A stretch of DNA of 64,000 nucleotides, taken from Bacillus sp. DNRA2 (lineage in GTDB: Bacteria > Bacillota > Bacilli > Bacillales > Cytobacillaceae). Positions 10,293 to 21,121 of this stretch are shown here, one piece after another. Position 1 is the stretch's first letter; each line of letters begins with the position of its first letter. Where the stretch lies: NCBI RefSeq assembly GCF_012843265.1, contig NZ_JABAIT010000010.1, positions 62,001 to 126,000 on the forward strand, in the 5' to 3' direction. Both the position numbers and the translations under genes were made by a program. The notes under the pieces are model-generated. The model did not search any database. It was not told the origin of the DNA and saw only the letters and a list, made by a program, of their open reading frames with translations.

Positions 10293-11408
10293 TTATCTTT
10301 GTTCAACTGGAACATACTTTTGTAAAGATGGACCAGTGTAATCCGCGCGTGGACGAATTAAACGATTGTTTTCGTATTGTTCTAGAATATGAGCTAACCA
10401 ACCAGAAACACGGCTTACAGCAAAGATTGGAGTGAATAAATCGTGATCGATGCCTAAGCTGTGGTATACAGATGCTGAATAGAAATCAACGTTTGGCGGA
10501 AGTTTTTTCTCACCAGTAACGATTGCTTCAATTTTTGATGACATTACATACCATTGTGGTTCGCCAGTTAATTGAGTTAATTTCTCTGACATAGCTCTTA
10601 AGTGCTTAGCACGTGGGTCACCTAAACGATATACGCGGTGTCCAAAGCCCATGATTTTTTCTTTATTAGCAAGTTTGCCACGAATATATGGCTCAACATT
10701 ATCTATTGTTCCAATTTCAGAAAGCATTTTCATAACTGCTTCATTGGCACCACCATGTAAAGGACCTTTTAGCGCACCAATTGCAGCTGTAATTCCAGAA
10801 TAGACATCAGATAAGGTTGCCACACAGACACGTGCTGTGAATGTAGATGCGTTTAATTCATGGTCAGCATGAAGAACTAAAGCTTTGTTGAAAGCTTCAA
10901 CAGCAATAGCCTCTGGCTCTTTTCCAGAAAGCATATATAAGAAGTTTTCAGCAATACTGAAATCCTTGCGAGGCGCAACAGGCTCCAAACCTTTTCTAAT
11001 TCTAGAAAATGCTGTTACAATAGTAGGCAATTTTGCTTGTAAACGGATTGCCTTACGGTAGTTAGCTTCCTCATCCATTAAGTCAGCTTCTTCATCATAA
11101 AGACCTAATAGGGAAACTGCAGAGCGAAGTGCAGCCATCGGATGTACTTTATCAATTGGGTACATTTTGAAATGATCTAAAATTTCTTGTGGTAAACCTG
11201 CATTTTCAGCAAGTTGAGTTTTAAGTTCAGCTAGCTCTTGTGCATTAGGTAGTCTACGATGCCATAGCAGGTAGACAACTTCTTCAAAGGTAGCATTTTC
11301 TGCTAAATCATCGATATTGTACCCAACATAAGTTAGGGTATCATCAATAATTGAACTGATTGATGAAGTCGTTGCAACTACCCCTTCAAGACCACGTGTA
11401 ACTGTCAT
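10293..11408 (-). CDS. citZ: Citrate synthase
   Basis: Condenses acetyl-CoA and oxaloacetate to citrate, the entry step of the TCA cycle. The 371-residue protein begins MTVTRGLEGVVATTSSISSI, matching B. subtilis CitZ; this ATG has AAAGGAGAGAT upstream, so an upstream in-frame extension of 12 codons was dropped. Catalytic regions are visible: GPLHGGANEAVMKML and MGFGHRVYRLGDPRA with the two histidines and NVDFYSASVYHSLGI with the aspartate. It heads citZ-icd-mdh. The 480-base upstream region contains several dyads and a cre-like site, consistent with the carbon control known for this gene. Confidence 0.97.
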   Translation of the reverse strand: MTVTRGLEGVVATTSSISSIIDDTLTYVGYNIDDLAENATFEEVVYLLWHRRLPNAQELAELKTQLAENAGLPQEILDHFKMYPIDKVHPMAALRSAVSLLGLYDEEADLMDEEANYRKAIRLQAKLPTIVTAFSRIRKGLEPVAPRKDFSIAENFLYMLSGKEPEAIAVEAFNKALVLHADHELNASTFTARVCVATLSDVYSGITAAIGALKGPLHGGANEAVMKMLSEIGTIDNVEPYIRGKLANKEKIMGFGHRVYRLGDPRAKHLRAMSEKLTQLTGEPQWYVMSSKIEAIVTGEKKLPPNVDFYSASVYHSLGIDHDLFTPIFAVSRVSGWLAHILEQYENNRLIRPRADYTGPSLQKYVPVEQR

Positions 11409-11533
11409 AAATAATCTCTCCTTTTCTAAATAAGAATTCCCCAATACCCTTTGTCTGTCAAAATTTGCTCAAATATCTGAAAAATCAGTTATTAACAAGC
11501 GAGTCAGAAAGATACCTCTCTAGACAAATATAC

Positions 11534-11578
11534 GGGTAGCTAAAAGCTATCCCTGGAAAGTTAGCTGTAACCAGCTAA
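11534..11578 (-). other. Tandem hairpins in the citZ leader
   Basis: Two consecutive stem-loops, GGGTAGCT/AGCTATCCC (one bulge) and TTAGCTG/CAGCTAA around TAAC, are separated by TGGAAAG. They share an AGCT core, so the arms can also pair with each other in alternative ways. They lie about 125-170 bases upstream of the citZ start, probably inside its 5' untranslated region. I do not recognise a known riboswitch class. Confidence 0.5.
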
Positions 11579-11630
11579 ACCACAGACCTATAATAATTAT
11601 GATTTGAATGAGCGCTTGTTCATAGTTGCT

Positions 11631-11666
11631 CAAAATAGAAGAATAGAATGATAGGCTTCTATTTTG
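11631..11666. other. Perfect 11-bp inverted repeat upstream of citZ
   Basis: CAAAATAGAAG and CTTCTATTTTG are exact inverted copies around a 14-base loop. In the minus-strand RNA the repeat could form a hairpin in the citZ leader; as DNA it could be an operator. Not assigned to a known regulator. Confidence 0.5.
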
Positions 11667-11738
11667 GAATATTACTAATATTACCTTGTCTTATCCTAAT
11701 CTCCTACAGTTTCTCCTCTGTTTATAACCTTTTCTTCG

Positions 11739-11776
11739 ATTTGTAAAAAGTGAAAAGGTTTTCATTTTTTACAAAT
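11739..11776. promoter_or_regulatory. 38-bp near-palindrome, candidate citZ operator
   Basis: Two 19-base halves differ at only two positions; the outer arms are ATTTGTAAAAA and TTTTTTACAAAT. An ATTTGTAAAA word recurs at about 11873. The AT-rich dyad overlaps the region where a citZ promoter is expected (a TATAAT on the minus strand lies at 11779-11784). CcpC is known to bind an AT-rich dyad at citZ in B. subtilis, but I cannot say this is the CcpC site. Confidence 0.5.
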
Positions 11777-11852
11777 TCATTATAAGGATGGTTATAATGT
11801 TTTTTTGATATGTTTGGACTTACAAATCTTATTATAAACAATTATCAGACTT

Positions 11853-11867
11853 TTGTGAACGGAAACG
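11853..11867. promoter_or_regulatory. cre-like site upstream of citZ
   Basis: TTGTGAACGGAAACG matches 13 of 15 positions of the CcpA consensus WTGNAANCGNWNNCW. CcpA control of citZ is known in B. subtilis. The site lies about 450 bases from the start codon, so relevance depends on where transcription begins. Confidence 0.4.
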
Positions 11868-11889
11868 ACTTAATTTGTAAAAAAATAAA

Positions 11890-12357
11890 TTATTTTGCTA
11901 TGAACATTTCAAAGATTTTCATTGCCATATAAGCTATTCCAGCCCCAATTAAAGGTCCAACTGCCACGCCTTGAAATAAGGAAATCGATAGGATCGTCCC
12001 TAACACAAGTGCTGTTGTAATATGCGGATCATCCGCTAACAACGTGACGCCTCCCTTCGCTAACAGAGCAACCGCCATTCCTGATAGCAAAGCAATCCAT
12101 GCATAAGGTGACCTGAAGGCCTCGGTTAAATCTTTAAAGCCTATTTGACCTGCAGCAATAGGGGCAAGGACAGCAACCGTTATGACTGTAACCCCCCAAT
12201 TTATCCCTTTCGCTTGAAGATAACCAAATGCCTTTGCATCTAAACCAACAATTTTCATTAAAAGCAAAACAACCACTGCCACCATCATCGATTGATTTTT
12301 CGAAAAATAAGCAATGACTAATAATATTGCTAAAAATGCATAAGCTTCATATTTCAT
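11890..12357 (-). CDS. ytwI: DUF441 membrane protein YtwI
   Basis: A 155-residue protein with four or five hydrophobic helices (for example AYAFLAILLVIAYFSK at the N-terminus and GVTVITVAVLAPIAAGQIGF). The sequence AFGYLQAKGINWGVT and the glycine-rich GPLIGAGIAYMAMKIF end are those of the DUF441/YtwI family, of unknown function. It lies upstream of citZ in the same direction, separated by the long citZ regulatory region. AAAGGAG precedes the ATG. The family name is solid; I assign no biochemical role. Confidence 0.85.
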   Translation of the reverse strand: MKYEAYAFLAILLVIAYFSKNQSMMVAVVVLLLMKIVGLDAKAFGYLQAKGINWGVTVITVAVLAPIAAGQIGFKDLTEAFRSPYAWIALLSGMAVALLAKGGVTLLADDPHITTALVLGTILSISLFQGVAVGPLIGAGIAYMAMKIFEMFIAK

Positions 12358-12467
12358 TTGAGTTTGACTCCTTTAGTTGACTGAATTTACGTTTGACATG
12401 AAAATAAAGCAATAGTTTCTAAAAAATGTTAATATGATAGTATGTAAATACGTAAAGGAGGATCTAT

Positions 12468-13586
12468 TTGAATAAAACAAATCTGTTACGATTTCTACGC
12501 CTTCTCTTCGTACTTTTTATCGTCTTAGCTTTATTGGTTGGACTTTATTTTTTATCAAAAGTAACCTATCCATTTATCATCGGCTTTATCATTGCCTTTA
12601 TGATGAATCCGCTTGTTAATTTTCTAGAAACAAAAGCAAAAATACCTCGTGCTCTGTCTGTATTCATTACATTAATCATTATTTTTGCCACTTTCGCTGG
12701 ACTCATGACTTTATTAATAGCTGAGATTGTCTCTGGAGCAAATTATATTGCTGCGGTGGTTCCAGACCATCTTGACACCATTATTGCTTACATACAGGAG
12801 ATGTTAGCTGGTCAGATCCTACCGTTCTATCACCAAATTGCGAATTTATTTCAAAACCTCGATACAGGTCAACAAGAAACCATTATGAATAACATCGAGA
12901 ACGTCGGAAAAACGTTTGGAACAACTGTTGGTACGTTTATCAAAAATTTCTTTGGCAATATCCCAAATGTCCTTTCTTGGTTTCCAAACGCTGCAACCGT
13001 TTTGATTTTCTCGCTGCTTGGAACTTTTTTCATCAGCAAAGATTGGTATCGTTTATCAAATCTAATCGGAAAATTCCTACCACATCGAGCCAAAACAAGC
13101 GGAAGAACTGTATTCATAGATTTAAAAAAGGCCTTATTTGGATTTTTAAAGGCCCAAGCAACACTGATTTCGATGACGACCATTATTATATTAATTGGCC
13201 TTCTTATCCTCCGCATTGACTATGCCATTACAGTTGCGCTCATTACTGGCATTGTCGATGTCATTCCCTATTTAGGGACAGGTGCTATTTTTGTACCATG
13301 GATTATTTACGAAATTATCACAGGTGACACGGGGATAGCGATCGGTTTAACGATTCTTTACATTGTTGTCCTTGTCCAACGCCAATTAATGGAGCCGAAG
13401 GTATTGTCGTCAAACATCGGTCTAGACCCGCTCGCCACCTTAATTGCTTTATTCGTTGGCTTCAAGCTTTTAGGCTTTCTTGGACTTATTGCTGGACCTG
13501 TCCTATTAGTGATAATCAATACCCTTAATCGTGCTAATGTATTTCGTGACGTATGGATCTATATTAAAGGGAATGAACAACCCTAA
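12468..13586 (+). CDS. ytvI: Sporulation integral membrane protein YtvI
   Basis: A 372-residue AI-2E-exporter/PerM-superfamily protein with about eight membrane helices: two at the N-terminus, a soluble middle (about residues 90-150), then a C-terminal bundle with GIVDVIPYLGTGAIFVPW and LIAGPVLLVIINTL, typical of the superfamily. YtvI is annotated as a sporulation membrane protein of the mother-cell programme; its substrate is unknown. Translation starts at TTG six bases after AAAGGAGG, and no ATG fits better. It is transcribed divergently from ytwI and ends at a strong terminator shared with fxsA. Confidence 0.88.
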   Translation: MNKTNLLRFLRLLFVLFIVLALLVGLYFLSKVTYPFIIGFIIAFMMNPLVNFLETKAKIPRALSVFITLIIIFATFAGLMTLLIAEIVSGANYIAAVVPDHLDTIIAYIQEMLAGQILPFYHQIANLFQNLDTGQQETIMNNIENVGKTFGTTVGTFIKNFFGNIPNVLSWFPNAATVLIFSLLGTFFISKDWYRLSNLIGKFLPHRAKTSGRTVFIDLKKALFGFLKAQATLISMTTIIILIGLLILRIDYAITVALITGIVDVIPYLGTGAIFVPWIIYEIITGDTGIAIGLTILYIVVLVQRQLMEPKVLSSNIGLDPLATLIALFVGFKLLGFLGLIAGPVLLVIINTLNRANVFRDVWIYIKGNEQP

Positions 13587-13604
13587 GCCATTCCTTCCAA
13601 TATG

Positions 13605-13640
13605 AAAAGTGCTGACTGGTGACCAGTCAGCTTTTTATTT
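13605..13640. terminator. Bidirectional terminator, ytvI/fxsA
   Basis: GCTGACTGG and CCAGTCAGC form a perfect stem around TGA, followed by TTTTTATTTT on the plus strand and ACTTTTC on the minus strand, between convergent genes. Confidence 0.92.
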
Positions 13641-14024
13641 TATAATAGTAATTCTACCTTTATTAAACCAATTCATTAGAGCACTCCCAATCAGCTTTTT
13701 GAAAAACACTCTTGTAAAAGGAATTAGTAATAAAAGACCAGCAAAATCAGAAATGAAACCCGGTGTTAGCAATAGCGTTCCACCGATTAAAACGCATATT
13801 CCATCTAAAATGGCATCACCAGGCATGTTTCCGTAGCGCATCTGTTCCTCGGCTTTTCTGAGGGTCTCTAGGCCCTGTTGCTTAGCTAAATATGCACCGA
13901 CTACTCCTGATAAAATAATCAAGGCAATCGTAGGCAAAATGCCAATCATTTTACCTGAAAACATTAAAAAGCCAATTTCAGCTGCAGGAATGATAATAAT
14001 TAGTAAAAATAAATAACGCATCAA
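13635..14024 (-). CDS. fxsA: FxsA family membrane protein
   Basis: A 129-residue protein with an N-terminal hydrophobic pair (YLFLLIIIIPAAEIGFLMF, then TIALIILSGVVGAYLAKQQG), the segment GDAILDGICVLIGGTLLLTP and GFISDFAGLLLLIPFTR. This pattern, including the PAxE and TPGFxxD elements, defines the FxsA family, whose E. coli member relieves F-plasmid exclusion of phage T7; the Bacillus role is unknown. It follows pyk on the same strand after a terminator, and its stop abuts the shared terminator with ytvI. A GGAGGTAC ribosome site precedes ATG. Confidence 0.85.
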   Translation of the reverse strand: MMRYLFLLIIIIPAAEIGFLMFSGKMIGILPTIALIILSGVVGAYLAKQQGLETLRKAEEQMRYGNMPGDAILDGICVLIGGTLLLTPGFISDFAGLLLLIPFTRVFFKKLIGSALMNWFNKGRITIIK

Positions 14025-14079
14025 CTGTACCTCCGTTTAAGCGAATAGATGCCAAAGGTTCTTAACTTCTTTTCCTACA

Positions 14080-14107
14080 GAAAAGGATGGGGTTCTCCCA
14101 TCCTTTC
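14080..14107 (-). terminator. Terminator after pyk
   Basis: AAAGGATGGG and CCCATCCTTT pair around a short loop; the minus-strand tail is TTTTCTG. It lies between the pyk stop and fxsA. Confidence 0.75.
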
Positions 14108-14141
14108 CACAGTTTAAATTATCGCATCTTTTTCAACGTTT

Positions 14142-15902
14142 TTAAAGTACACTGGCATGGCCGTTGTAAATAACACCTCTTGAAGCATCAACGGTAATTT
14201 CTTGACCATCTTTAAGTAGCTTGGTAGCATGGTCAACTCCGATAATTACAGGAATTCCTAAGTTCAAGCCCACAACAGCACCGTGGCTGGTTAATCCACC
14301 TTCTTCAGTGATTAATGCGCTACATTTTTCAATCGCTGGGACCATATCACGATCAGAGCCAATTGTAACAAGGATTGAGCCTTCCTTCACCTTGTCCAGT
14401 GCCTCACTTGCATTTTGAGCTACAACTACTTTTCCGTATGCAGATTTTCTGCCAATACCTTGTGCCTTAGCAAGTACATCGCCAACGATATGAATCTTCA
14501 TAAGATTTGTCGTTCCCGCCTCTCCTACTGGCACACCAGCAGTAATGACAACTAAATCACCATGCTTGACAATCGTGCTTTCTACACTTGCATCAACCGC
14601 AAAATCAAGCATTTCGTCAGTTGTCGTTGCTCTTTGACTAAATTGCGGATAAACTCCCCAAACGAGTGCTAAGCGACGGCAAACATAGTCGTTAGACGTT
14701 ACTGCAACGATTGGAGCCTTAGGACGATATTTAGAAATCATTCGTGCCGTATGGCCACTTTCAGTTGGAGTAATGATCGCACTTACATCTAAGTTTAATG
14801 CTGTATGAGCTACAGATTGACCAATGGCATCTGTCATATTGTGCTCGGTGCTCTTACTTCTATTTGATAATATTTCTTTATGATCCAATGCAGATTCTGC
14901 CCGGGATGCAATATTGTGCATCGTTTTCACGGCTTCAACCGGGTATTGTCCTGCTGCTGTTTCACCAGAAAGCATAATTGCATCTGTTCCATCAAAGATC
15001 GCATTCGCAACATCGCTAGCTTCTGCGCGAGTTGGACGTGGATTTCTTTGCATGGAATCAAGCATTTGTGTAGCGGTAATAACAGGTTTCCCAAGTGCAT
15101 TACATTTATTAATCAATGCTTTCTGAACAAGTGGTACTTCTTCAGCAGGGATTTCAACCCCAAGATCACCACGTGCAACCATTAATCCGTTTGAAACCAT
15201 TAAGATTTCATCGATGTGGTCAACACCCTCTTGGTTTTCAATTTTAGGGATGATGTTGATGTAATTGGCATCATTATCCTCTAACAACTGACGAATTTCT
15301 AGCACATCTGTTGCACGGCGTACAAACGATGCGGCAATAAAATCAACCTTTTGTTCAATACCGAACAAAATATCCTGCGCATCCTTTTCAGTGATTCCCG
15401 GAAGATTGACGCGAACCCCAGGAACGTTGACACCTTTTTTATTTTTCAAAGTGCCACCATTAAGAACCTTCGTAACGATTTCGCCGATACTCTTTTCAAC
15501 CTCTAGTACTTCTAGACCAATTAATCCGTCGTCTAAAAGAATTGTTGAACCAGGGTGAACATCATCAATTAAACCAGGATATGTAACCGAAAACTTATCT
15601 ACTGTGCCTTGAACTTCAGTCATCGAGATGCGAACTTCCTGTCCCACTTTCAGGTCTATCGCACCATTTTCCATGTTGTTCGTGCGAATTTCCGGACCTT
15701 TCGTATCTAATAAGATGGCTACATTTTTCCCAGTAATTCTTGCTGCTTCACGAATGTTTTTTATTCTTTCTCCATGTTCCTGATGGTCACCATGTGAAAA
15801 ATTTAAACGAGCTACATTCATTCCTGCTTCGATCAACTGGGTAAGTTTTTCGATACTTTCACTCGCTGGACCTATTGTACAAACAATTTTCGTTTTACGC
15901 AT
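14142..15902 (-). CDS. pyk: Pyruvate kinase with C-terminal PEP-utiliser domain
   Basis: Transfers phosphate from PEP to ADP, giving pyruvate and ATP. Residues 1 to about 475 are the standard kinase: [45 protein letters not shown] and [16 protein letters not shown]. Residues 490-586 are the extra C-terminal domain found in Bacillus and Geobacillus pyruvate kinases, similar to the phosphohistidine domain of PEP-utilising enzymes; TSHGA (His540) is the equivalent of the phosphorylated histidine motif. It follows pfkA by 29 bases, forming a glycolytic operon. GGAGGATG precedes ATG. Confidence 0.97.
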   Translation of the reverse strand: MRKTKIVCTIGPASESIEKLTQLIEAGMNVARLNFSHGDHQEHGERIKNIREAARITGKNVAILLDTKGPEIRTNNMENGAIDLKVGQEVRISMTEVQGTVDKFSVTYPGLIDDVHPGSTILLDDGLIGLEVLEVEKSIGEIVTKVLNGGTLKNKKGVNVPGVRVNLPGITEKDAQDILFGIEQKVDFIAASFVRRATDVLEIRQLLEDNDANYINIIPKIENQEGVDHIDEILMVSNGLMVARGDLGVEIPAEEVPLVQKALINKCNALGKPVITATQMLDSMQRNPRPTRAEASDVANAIFDGTDAIMLSGETAAGQYPVEAVKTMHNIASRAESALDHKEILSNRSKSTEHNMTDAIGQSVAHTALNLDVSAIITPTESGHTARMISKYRPKAPIVAVTSNDYVCRRLALVWGVYPQFSQRATTTDEMLDFAVDASVESTIVKHGDLVVITAGVPVGEAGTTNLMKIHIVGDVLAKAQGIGRKSAYGKVVVAQNASEALDKVKEGSILVTIGSDRDMVPAIEKCSALITEEGGLTSHGAVVGLNLGIPVIIGVDHATKLLKDGQEITVDASRGVIYNGHASVL

Positions 15903-15931
15903 TTCGCATCCTCCTGCCGGTTATATATTAC

Positions 15932-17192
<1,261 letters not shown>

Positions 17193-18170
17193 TTACTTTA
17201 CAACACTAAATTCTGAAGAAAAACTAACATCACCGATTGCTTTAAATTTATCGTAGCGATCATTTACAAGCTCTTCTTCTGATAAAGCATGTAATTCCTT
17301 TAATGATTTGATTAAGATTTTTTCAATTTCTTCCGCTTGTAGCTCGACATCTTTATGAGCTCCACCTCTAACCTCAGGAATAATTTCATCAATAATTCCT
17401 AATCGTTTTAAATCTGGAGCAGTAATCTGCATCGATTGAGCTGCTTGCTTTGCAAGCGCAGCGTCACGCCATAGAATCGACGCAGCACCTTCAGGAGAAA
17501 TAACAGAGTAAGTAGAGTTTTCGAGCATATAGATTCGATTCCCTACACCAAGTGCTAAAGCACCACCGCTTCCTCCTTCACCGATGACAATACAAACAAC
17601 CGGAACTTTTAGGCTGGCCATTTCAAAGAGATTTCTAGCGATTGCTTCACTTTGACCACGCTCTTCAGCTGCCTTACCAGGATAAGCCCCTTTTGTGTCA
17701 ATAAAACACACAATCGGACGGCGAAACTTTTCCGCTTGCTTCATTAGTCGCAAAGCCTTACGGTAGCCTTCAGGATGTGGCATCCCGAAGTTCCGACGAA
17801 TATTCTCTTTTGTATCTTTGCCACGTTGGTGACCAATAATCGTTAATGGCAAGCCCTTAAATTTAGCTATCCCACCAACTATCGCTTCATCATCACGGAA
17901 GGTTCTGTCCCCATGACATTCAAGAAAGTCTGTAAAGAGCAATGAAATGTAGTCTAGTGTTGTTGGGCGATTCTGGTGACGAGCAATTTGCACGCGATCC
18001 CAAGGATTCATATTTTCATATATCTCTTTTTCGAGCTTTTCCAATCTTATTTCGAGATTGTGAATTTCAGCTGATAAGTCTACATCGGTTGTTTTTGTAA
18101 ATTCCTTAAGCTCCGTTATTTTTTTCCGAAGTTCGATAATTGGGCGTTCGAATTCTAGTTCTCCAGCCAT
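17193..18170 (-). CDS. accA: Acetyl-CoA carboxylase carboxyltransferase alpha subunit
   Basis: With AccD, transfers carboxyl from biotin to acetyl-CoA to give malonyl-CoA for fatty-acid synthesis. The 325-residue protein has the N-terminal coiled segment (about residues 30-55) and the crotonase-fold carboxyltransferase core: [51 protein letters not shown], and [20 protein letters not shown]. It overlaps accD by 16 bases and starts behind AGGAGGTGAAC inside the accD end, so the two subunits are likely made in step. A terminator follows at once. Confidence 0.97.
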   Translation of the reverse strand: MAGELEFERPIIELRKKITELKEFTKTTDVDLSAEIHNLEIRLEKLEKEIYENMNPWDRVQIARHQNRPTTLDYISLLFTDFLECHGDRTFRDDEAIVGGIAKFKGLPLTIIGHQRGKDTKENIRRNFGMPHPEGYRKALRLMKQAEKFRRPIVCFIDTKGAYPGKAAEERGQSEAIARNLFEMASLKVPVVCIVIGEGGSGGALALGVGNRIYMLENSTYSVISPEGAASILWRDAALAKQAAQSMQITAPDLKRLGIIDEIIPEVRGGAHKDVELQAEEIEKILIKSLKELHALSEEELVNDRYDKFKAIGDVSFSSEFSVVK

Positions 18171-19033
18171 TCAAGTTCACCTCCTGGATGATGAATATCG
18201 AGGATTGTCACAACTTGTTCTTTCAACTCAAGTCTTGAAATAACAGCATCAAGCTGACCACACTTTAACAAAAATTCAGCTGTTTGGAAATCCTCAGGAA
18301 GCTCCTCGCGAATCGTTTGCTCAATAATTCTGCGACCAGCAAAGCCAATTAAAGCGCCCGGCTCAGCCAAATTATAATCACCTAAAGACGCAAAGCTTGC
18401 TGAAACACCACCAGTTGTTGGATGGGTCATAATTGAAATAATTAAACCACCATGATCGCTAAACCGTTTTAATGCGACACTTGTTTTGGCCATTTGCATT
18501 AGGCTTAAGGCACCTTCTTGCATTCTAGCACCACCAGATGCAGTGAAAATGACAAATGGTATCGATAATTCATCTGCTTTTTCTATTGCTCTAGTGATTT
18601 TTTCACCGACAACTGAACCCATACTTCCCATTCTGAAAGTAGAATCCATGACAGCAATGGCAATCGGCATGTCATTAACCTTACCAGTACCTGTCACAAC
18701 CGCTTCATTTATGCCTGTTTTCACCCGGTCACTTTCTATCTTTTCAAGATAATCAGGGAATTGCAAAGGATTAGTTGAAATCATGTTTTGATTAATTTCC
18801 TCAAAGCTTCCTTCATCTAGAAAGCTTTCAATTCGTTCTCTTGAATTCATCGAAAAATGATGGGAACAATGGAGGCAAACCTTCAAATTTTTATTTAACT
18901 CTTTTGTATACATGTTTTTTTTGCAATTTGGACATTTGGTCATAATTCCTTCGGGTACATCTTGATAAGCATGGTCCGATGGAACCGTAGCATATTTCTT
19001 CTTTTTCGACTTTGTAAAAAGCTCTTTAAGCAA
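18155..19033 (-). CDS. accD: Acetyl-CoA carboxylase carboxyltransferase beta subunit
   Basis: Partner of AccA in the carboxyltransferase. The 292-residue protein carries the N-terminal C4 zinc ribbon ([11 protein letters not shown]...CLHCSHH) that binds nucleic acid in the E. coli enzyme, then the carboxyltransferase core with [25 protein letters not shown] and [16 protein letters not shown]. Translation starts at TTG, six bases after GGGAGGT. A promoter with an operator-like palindrome over its -35 region lies upstream and closely resembles the one at the malic enzyme gene, so accDA may answer to the FadR-type regulator encoded next door. Confidence 0.97.
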   Translation of the reverse strand: MLKELFTKSKKKKYATVPSDHAYQDVPEGIMTKCPNCKKNMYTKELNKNLKVCLHCSHHFSMNSRERIESFLDEGSFEEINQNMISTNPLQFPDYLEKIESDRVKTGINEAVVTGTGKVNDMPIAIAVMDSTFRMGSMGSVVGEKITRAIEKADELSIPFVIFTASGGARMQEGALSLMQMAKTSVALKRFSDHGGLIISIMTHPTTGGVSASFASLGDYNLAEPGALIGFAGRRIIEQTIREELPEDFQTAEFLLKCGQLDAVISRLELKEQVVTILDIHHPGGELEWLEN

Positions 19034-19092
19034 GGTCGTACCTCCCTTGAATGATTCACTAATGTTTCTAAAAACATTATTTGGATAACCTG

Positions 19093-19122
19093 ATTATAAG
19101 TATTTGAAGTGGCCAGACCACT
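19093..19122 (-). promoter_or_regulatory. accDA promoter with FadR-type operator
   Basis: A TATAAT on the minus strand (19093-19098) has no good -35; the position is occupied by AGTGGTCTGGCCACT (19108-19122), containing TGGTCTGGCCA. FadR-family GntR proteins typically bind TGGTNNNACCA-type palindromes. Near the same sequence lies at the malic enzyme promoter. The operator overlapping the -35 region predicts repression. Confidence 0.6.
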
Positions 19123-19188
19123 AACATAAAAAACTACCTGTCCTTCATTATACGATGCCAGTAAGCAATTATTTGTAGTAATCCGTCG

Positions 19189-19824
19189 TTAATAACTCGA
19201 CAGTTTACGCAATGAGTTAAATGAGGAAATAATTCCAGTTTGATCTTTATTAAGTAATGCTTCAATTAGAGCAATGTACTTTTCTTTTGGTGCTTCCGGC
19301 TTAACTAACTTTAATGCATTGTGATAGTCCTTCAAAATTAACCAGATTCTTAATATTAACCGATTTTCTGATAACGTGACAATATTAAAAAAGTACTCTT
19401 CGTCATTAAAATCGGTTGTTAATACTTTTTGATAAAAATTGTTCAACTTTTCATCATTATTTCTTTGTACAATTAGTCGTAAACAGTCCAGTTCAATTAA
19501 ATATTTTAATTCATGTACATCTTTTTTCGCTTCTTCATCCTGTAGGATAAAAGTACTAAGTAATTCGACCAACCTATGACCTTTGAAATCTCTGATAAAT
19601 GTTCCTTCGCCTCTTTTAGTCTCGATCAATCCGAGTAATTCTAAAGAGCGAAGTGCTTCTCTAACGGAAGAGCGCCCTACATTAAGGCGCTCCGTTAGTT
19701 CACGTTCAGATGGAATTTTATCTCCAGGCTTAAGGTTATCAGAATCAATCATATGTCTGAGTTGTTTAACTATTTCAAGATAAACCTTTGAATTCTCCTG
19801 TGAGGTATTCACGTTATTATTCAC
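19189..19824 (-). CDS. GntR/FadR-type transcriptional regulator, atypical effector domain
   Basis: A 211-residue regulator. Residues 12-78 are a GntR winged helix with KPGDKIPSERELTERLNVGR and SSVREALRSLELLGLIETKR; the rest is an all-helical FCD-like domain. In most FCD domains an Asp and three His bind metal; here the first expected His after D141 is Phe146, and the two later ones are also replaced, so metal-dependent ligand binding is unlikely. The GTG start overlaps the malic enzyme stop (GTGA), showing translational coupling. I do not recall a gene here in B. subtilis 168. Candidate targets: the malic enzyme operon (autoregulation) and accDA, which share an operator-like palindrome. Confidence 0.85.
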   Translation of the reverse strand: MNNNVNTSQENSKVYLEIVKQLRHMIDSDNLKPGDKIPSERELTERLNVGRSSVREALRSLELLGLIETKRGEGTFIRDFKGHRLVELLSTFILQDEEAKKDVHELKYLIELDCLRLIVQRNNDEKLNNFYQKVLTTDFNDEEYFFNIVTLSENRLILRIWLILKDYHNALKLVKPEAPKEKYIALIEALLNKDQTGIISSFNSLRKLSSY

Positions 19825-21059
19825 TCACTTTTTCCAGTCGACGCAAGTCTTTTTGTTTTTGCTTTAATTTCCTCAAGGTCAACTTTAATACGGGCTACTC
19901 CAGTTTCCATTGCAGCTTTTGCTACAGCACTAGCTACAGCAGGTGCAACTCGAGGGTCAAATGGCCCAGGAATGACGTAATCTGCACTCAATTCTTCTTC
20001 ACTAACAAGGCTCGCAATAGCTTCCACTGCTGCCACTTTCATCTCTTCATTAATATGTGTCGCACGAACATCCAAAGCGCCACGGAAAATCCCTGGGAAA
20101 GCAAGGACATTATTTACTTGATTTGGGAAATCTGAGCGTCCGGTTCCTACTACAACGGCCCCTGCCTCTTTAGCAAGATGTGGCATAATTTCAGGGTTAG
20201 GATTAGCCATTGCAAAGATAATTGAATTTTCATTCATCGTTTTTACCATTTCAGGTGTTAATGCGCCTTCAGCTGATACACCGATAAATACATCTGCACC
20301 ATGTATAACATCTGCTAGGCTACCTTTCTTGTTTTCACGATTTGTAAATTTAGAAACTTCGTCTTTAATATTATTCATACCTTCAGGACGACCTTCATAG
20401 ATCGCTCCCTTCGTATCACACATAATAATATCGCGCACACCATATGTATACAGAAGTTTAATAATCGCGATACCAGCAGCTCCTGCTCCATTTGCGACCA
20501 CTTTAATTTCATTAATTTTCTTACCAGTTAATTTTAGCGCATTAACCAATCCTGCAGCAGTAACAATTGCTGTTCCGTGCTGGTCATCGTGAAAAACTGG
20601 AATGTTGGCTTCTTTTTTCAAACGCTCTTCGATAATAAAACAATTTGGTGCAGCGATGTCCTCAAGGTTCACACCACCAAATACTGGTTCAAGTAATTTC
20701 ACTGTTTCAATGATTTTTTCAACATCAGTTGTATTTAAGCAAATCGGAAATGCATCTACACCTGCAAAGCTTTTGAAAAGAACCGCTTTTCCTTCCATTA
20801 CTGGTAAGGCAGCTTCTGGTCCGATATTACCAAGACCTAATACAGCTGTTCCATCAGTAACAACTGCAACCGTATTACCTTTCATTGTATAGTCATATAC
20901 TGTTTCAGGACGATCGTAAATTTCCTTGCATGGCTCTGCTACTCCAGGCGAATAAGCTAAACTGAGGTCCTTTGCATTTTGTACCGGTACCTTCGTTACT
21001 GTTTCTAGTTTCCCTTTGTTCACACTGTGCATATGCAATGCTTCTTCTCTAATAGTCAA
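19821..21059 (-). CDS. ytsJ: Malic enzyme (YtsJ type)
   Basis: Oxidative decarboxylation of malate to pyruvate; the B. subtilis YtsJ counterpart is the NADP-preferring form supplying NADPH. The 412-residue protein shows LSLAYSPGVAEPCKEI, TDGTAVLGLGNIGPEA, the metal site IPVFHDDQHGTAIV, the Rossmann motif VVANGAGAAGIAI and FAMANPNPEI. I chose the TTG giving MTIREEALHMHS, since it matches YtsJ and AGGGAGTGG lies upstream; six extra codons are possible. The regulator gene overlaps its stop. NADPH and pyruvate from this enzyme support fatty-acid synthesis, matching a shared operator with accDA. Confidence 0.93.
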   Translation of the reverse strand: MTIREEALHMHSVNKGKLETVTKVPVQNAKDLSLAYSPGVAEPCKEIYDRPETVYDYTMKGNTVAVVTDGTAVLGLGNIGPEAALPVMEGKAVLFKSFAGVDAFPICLNTTDVEKIIETVKLLEPVFGGVNLEDIAAPNCFIIEERLKKEANIPVFHDDQHGTAIVTAAGLVNALKLTGKKINEIKVVANGAGAAGIAIIKLLYTYGVRDIIMCDTKGAIYEGRPEGMNNIKDEVSKFTNRENKKGSLADVIHGADVFIGVSAEGALTPEMVKTMNENSIIFAMANPNPEIMPHLAKEAGAVVVGTGRSDFPNQVNNVLAFPGIFRGALDVRATHINEEMKVAAVEAIASLVSEEELSADYVIPGPFDPRVAPAVASAVAKAAMETGVARIKVDLEEIKAKTKRLASTGKSE

Positions 21060-21121
21060 CTTTTTCCACTCCCTCAATTATCCCAAGAAATAGCTTTAAC
21101 GATTTGCTATTAAACTTCTCT

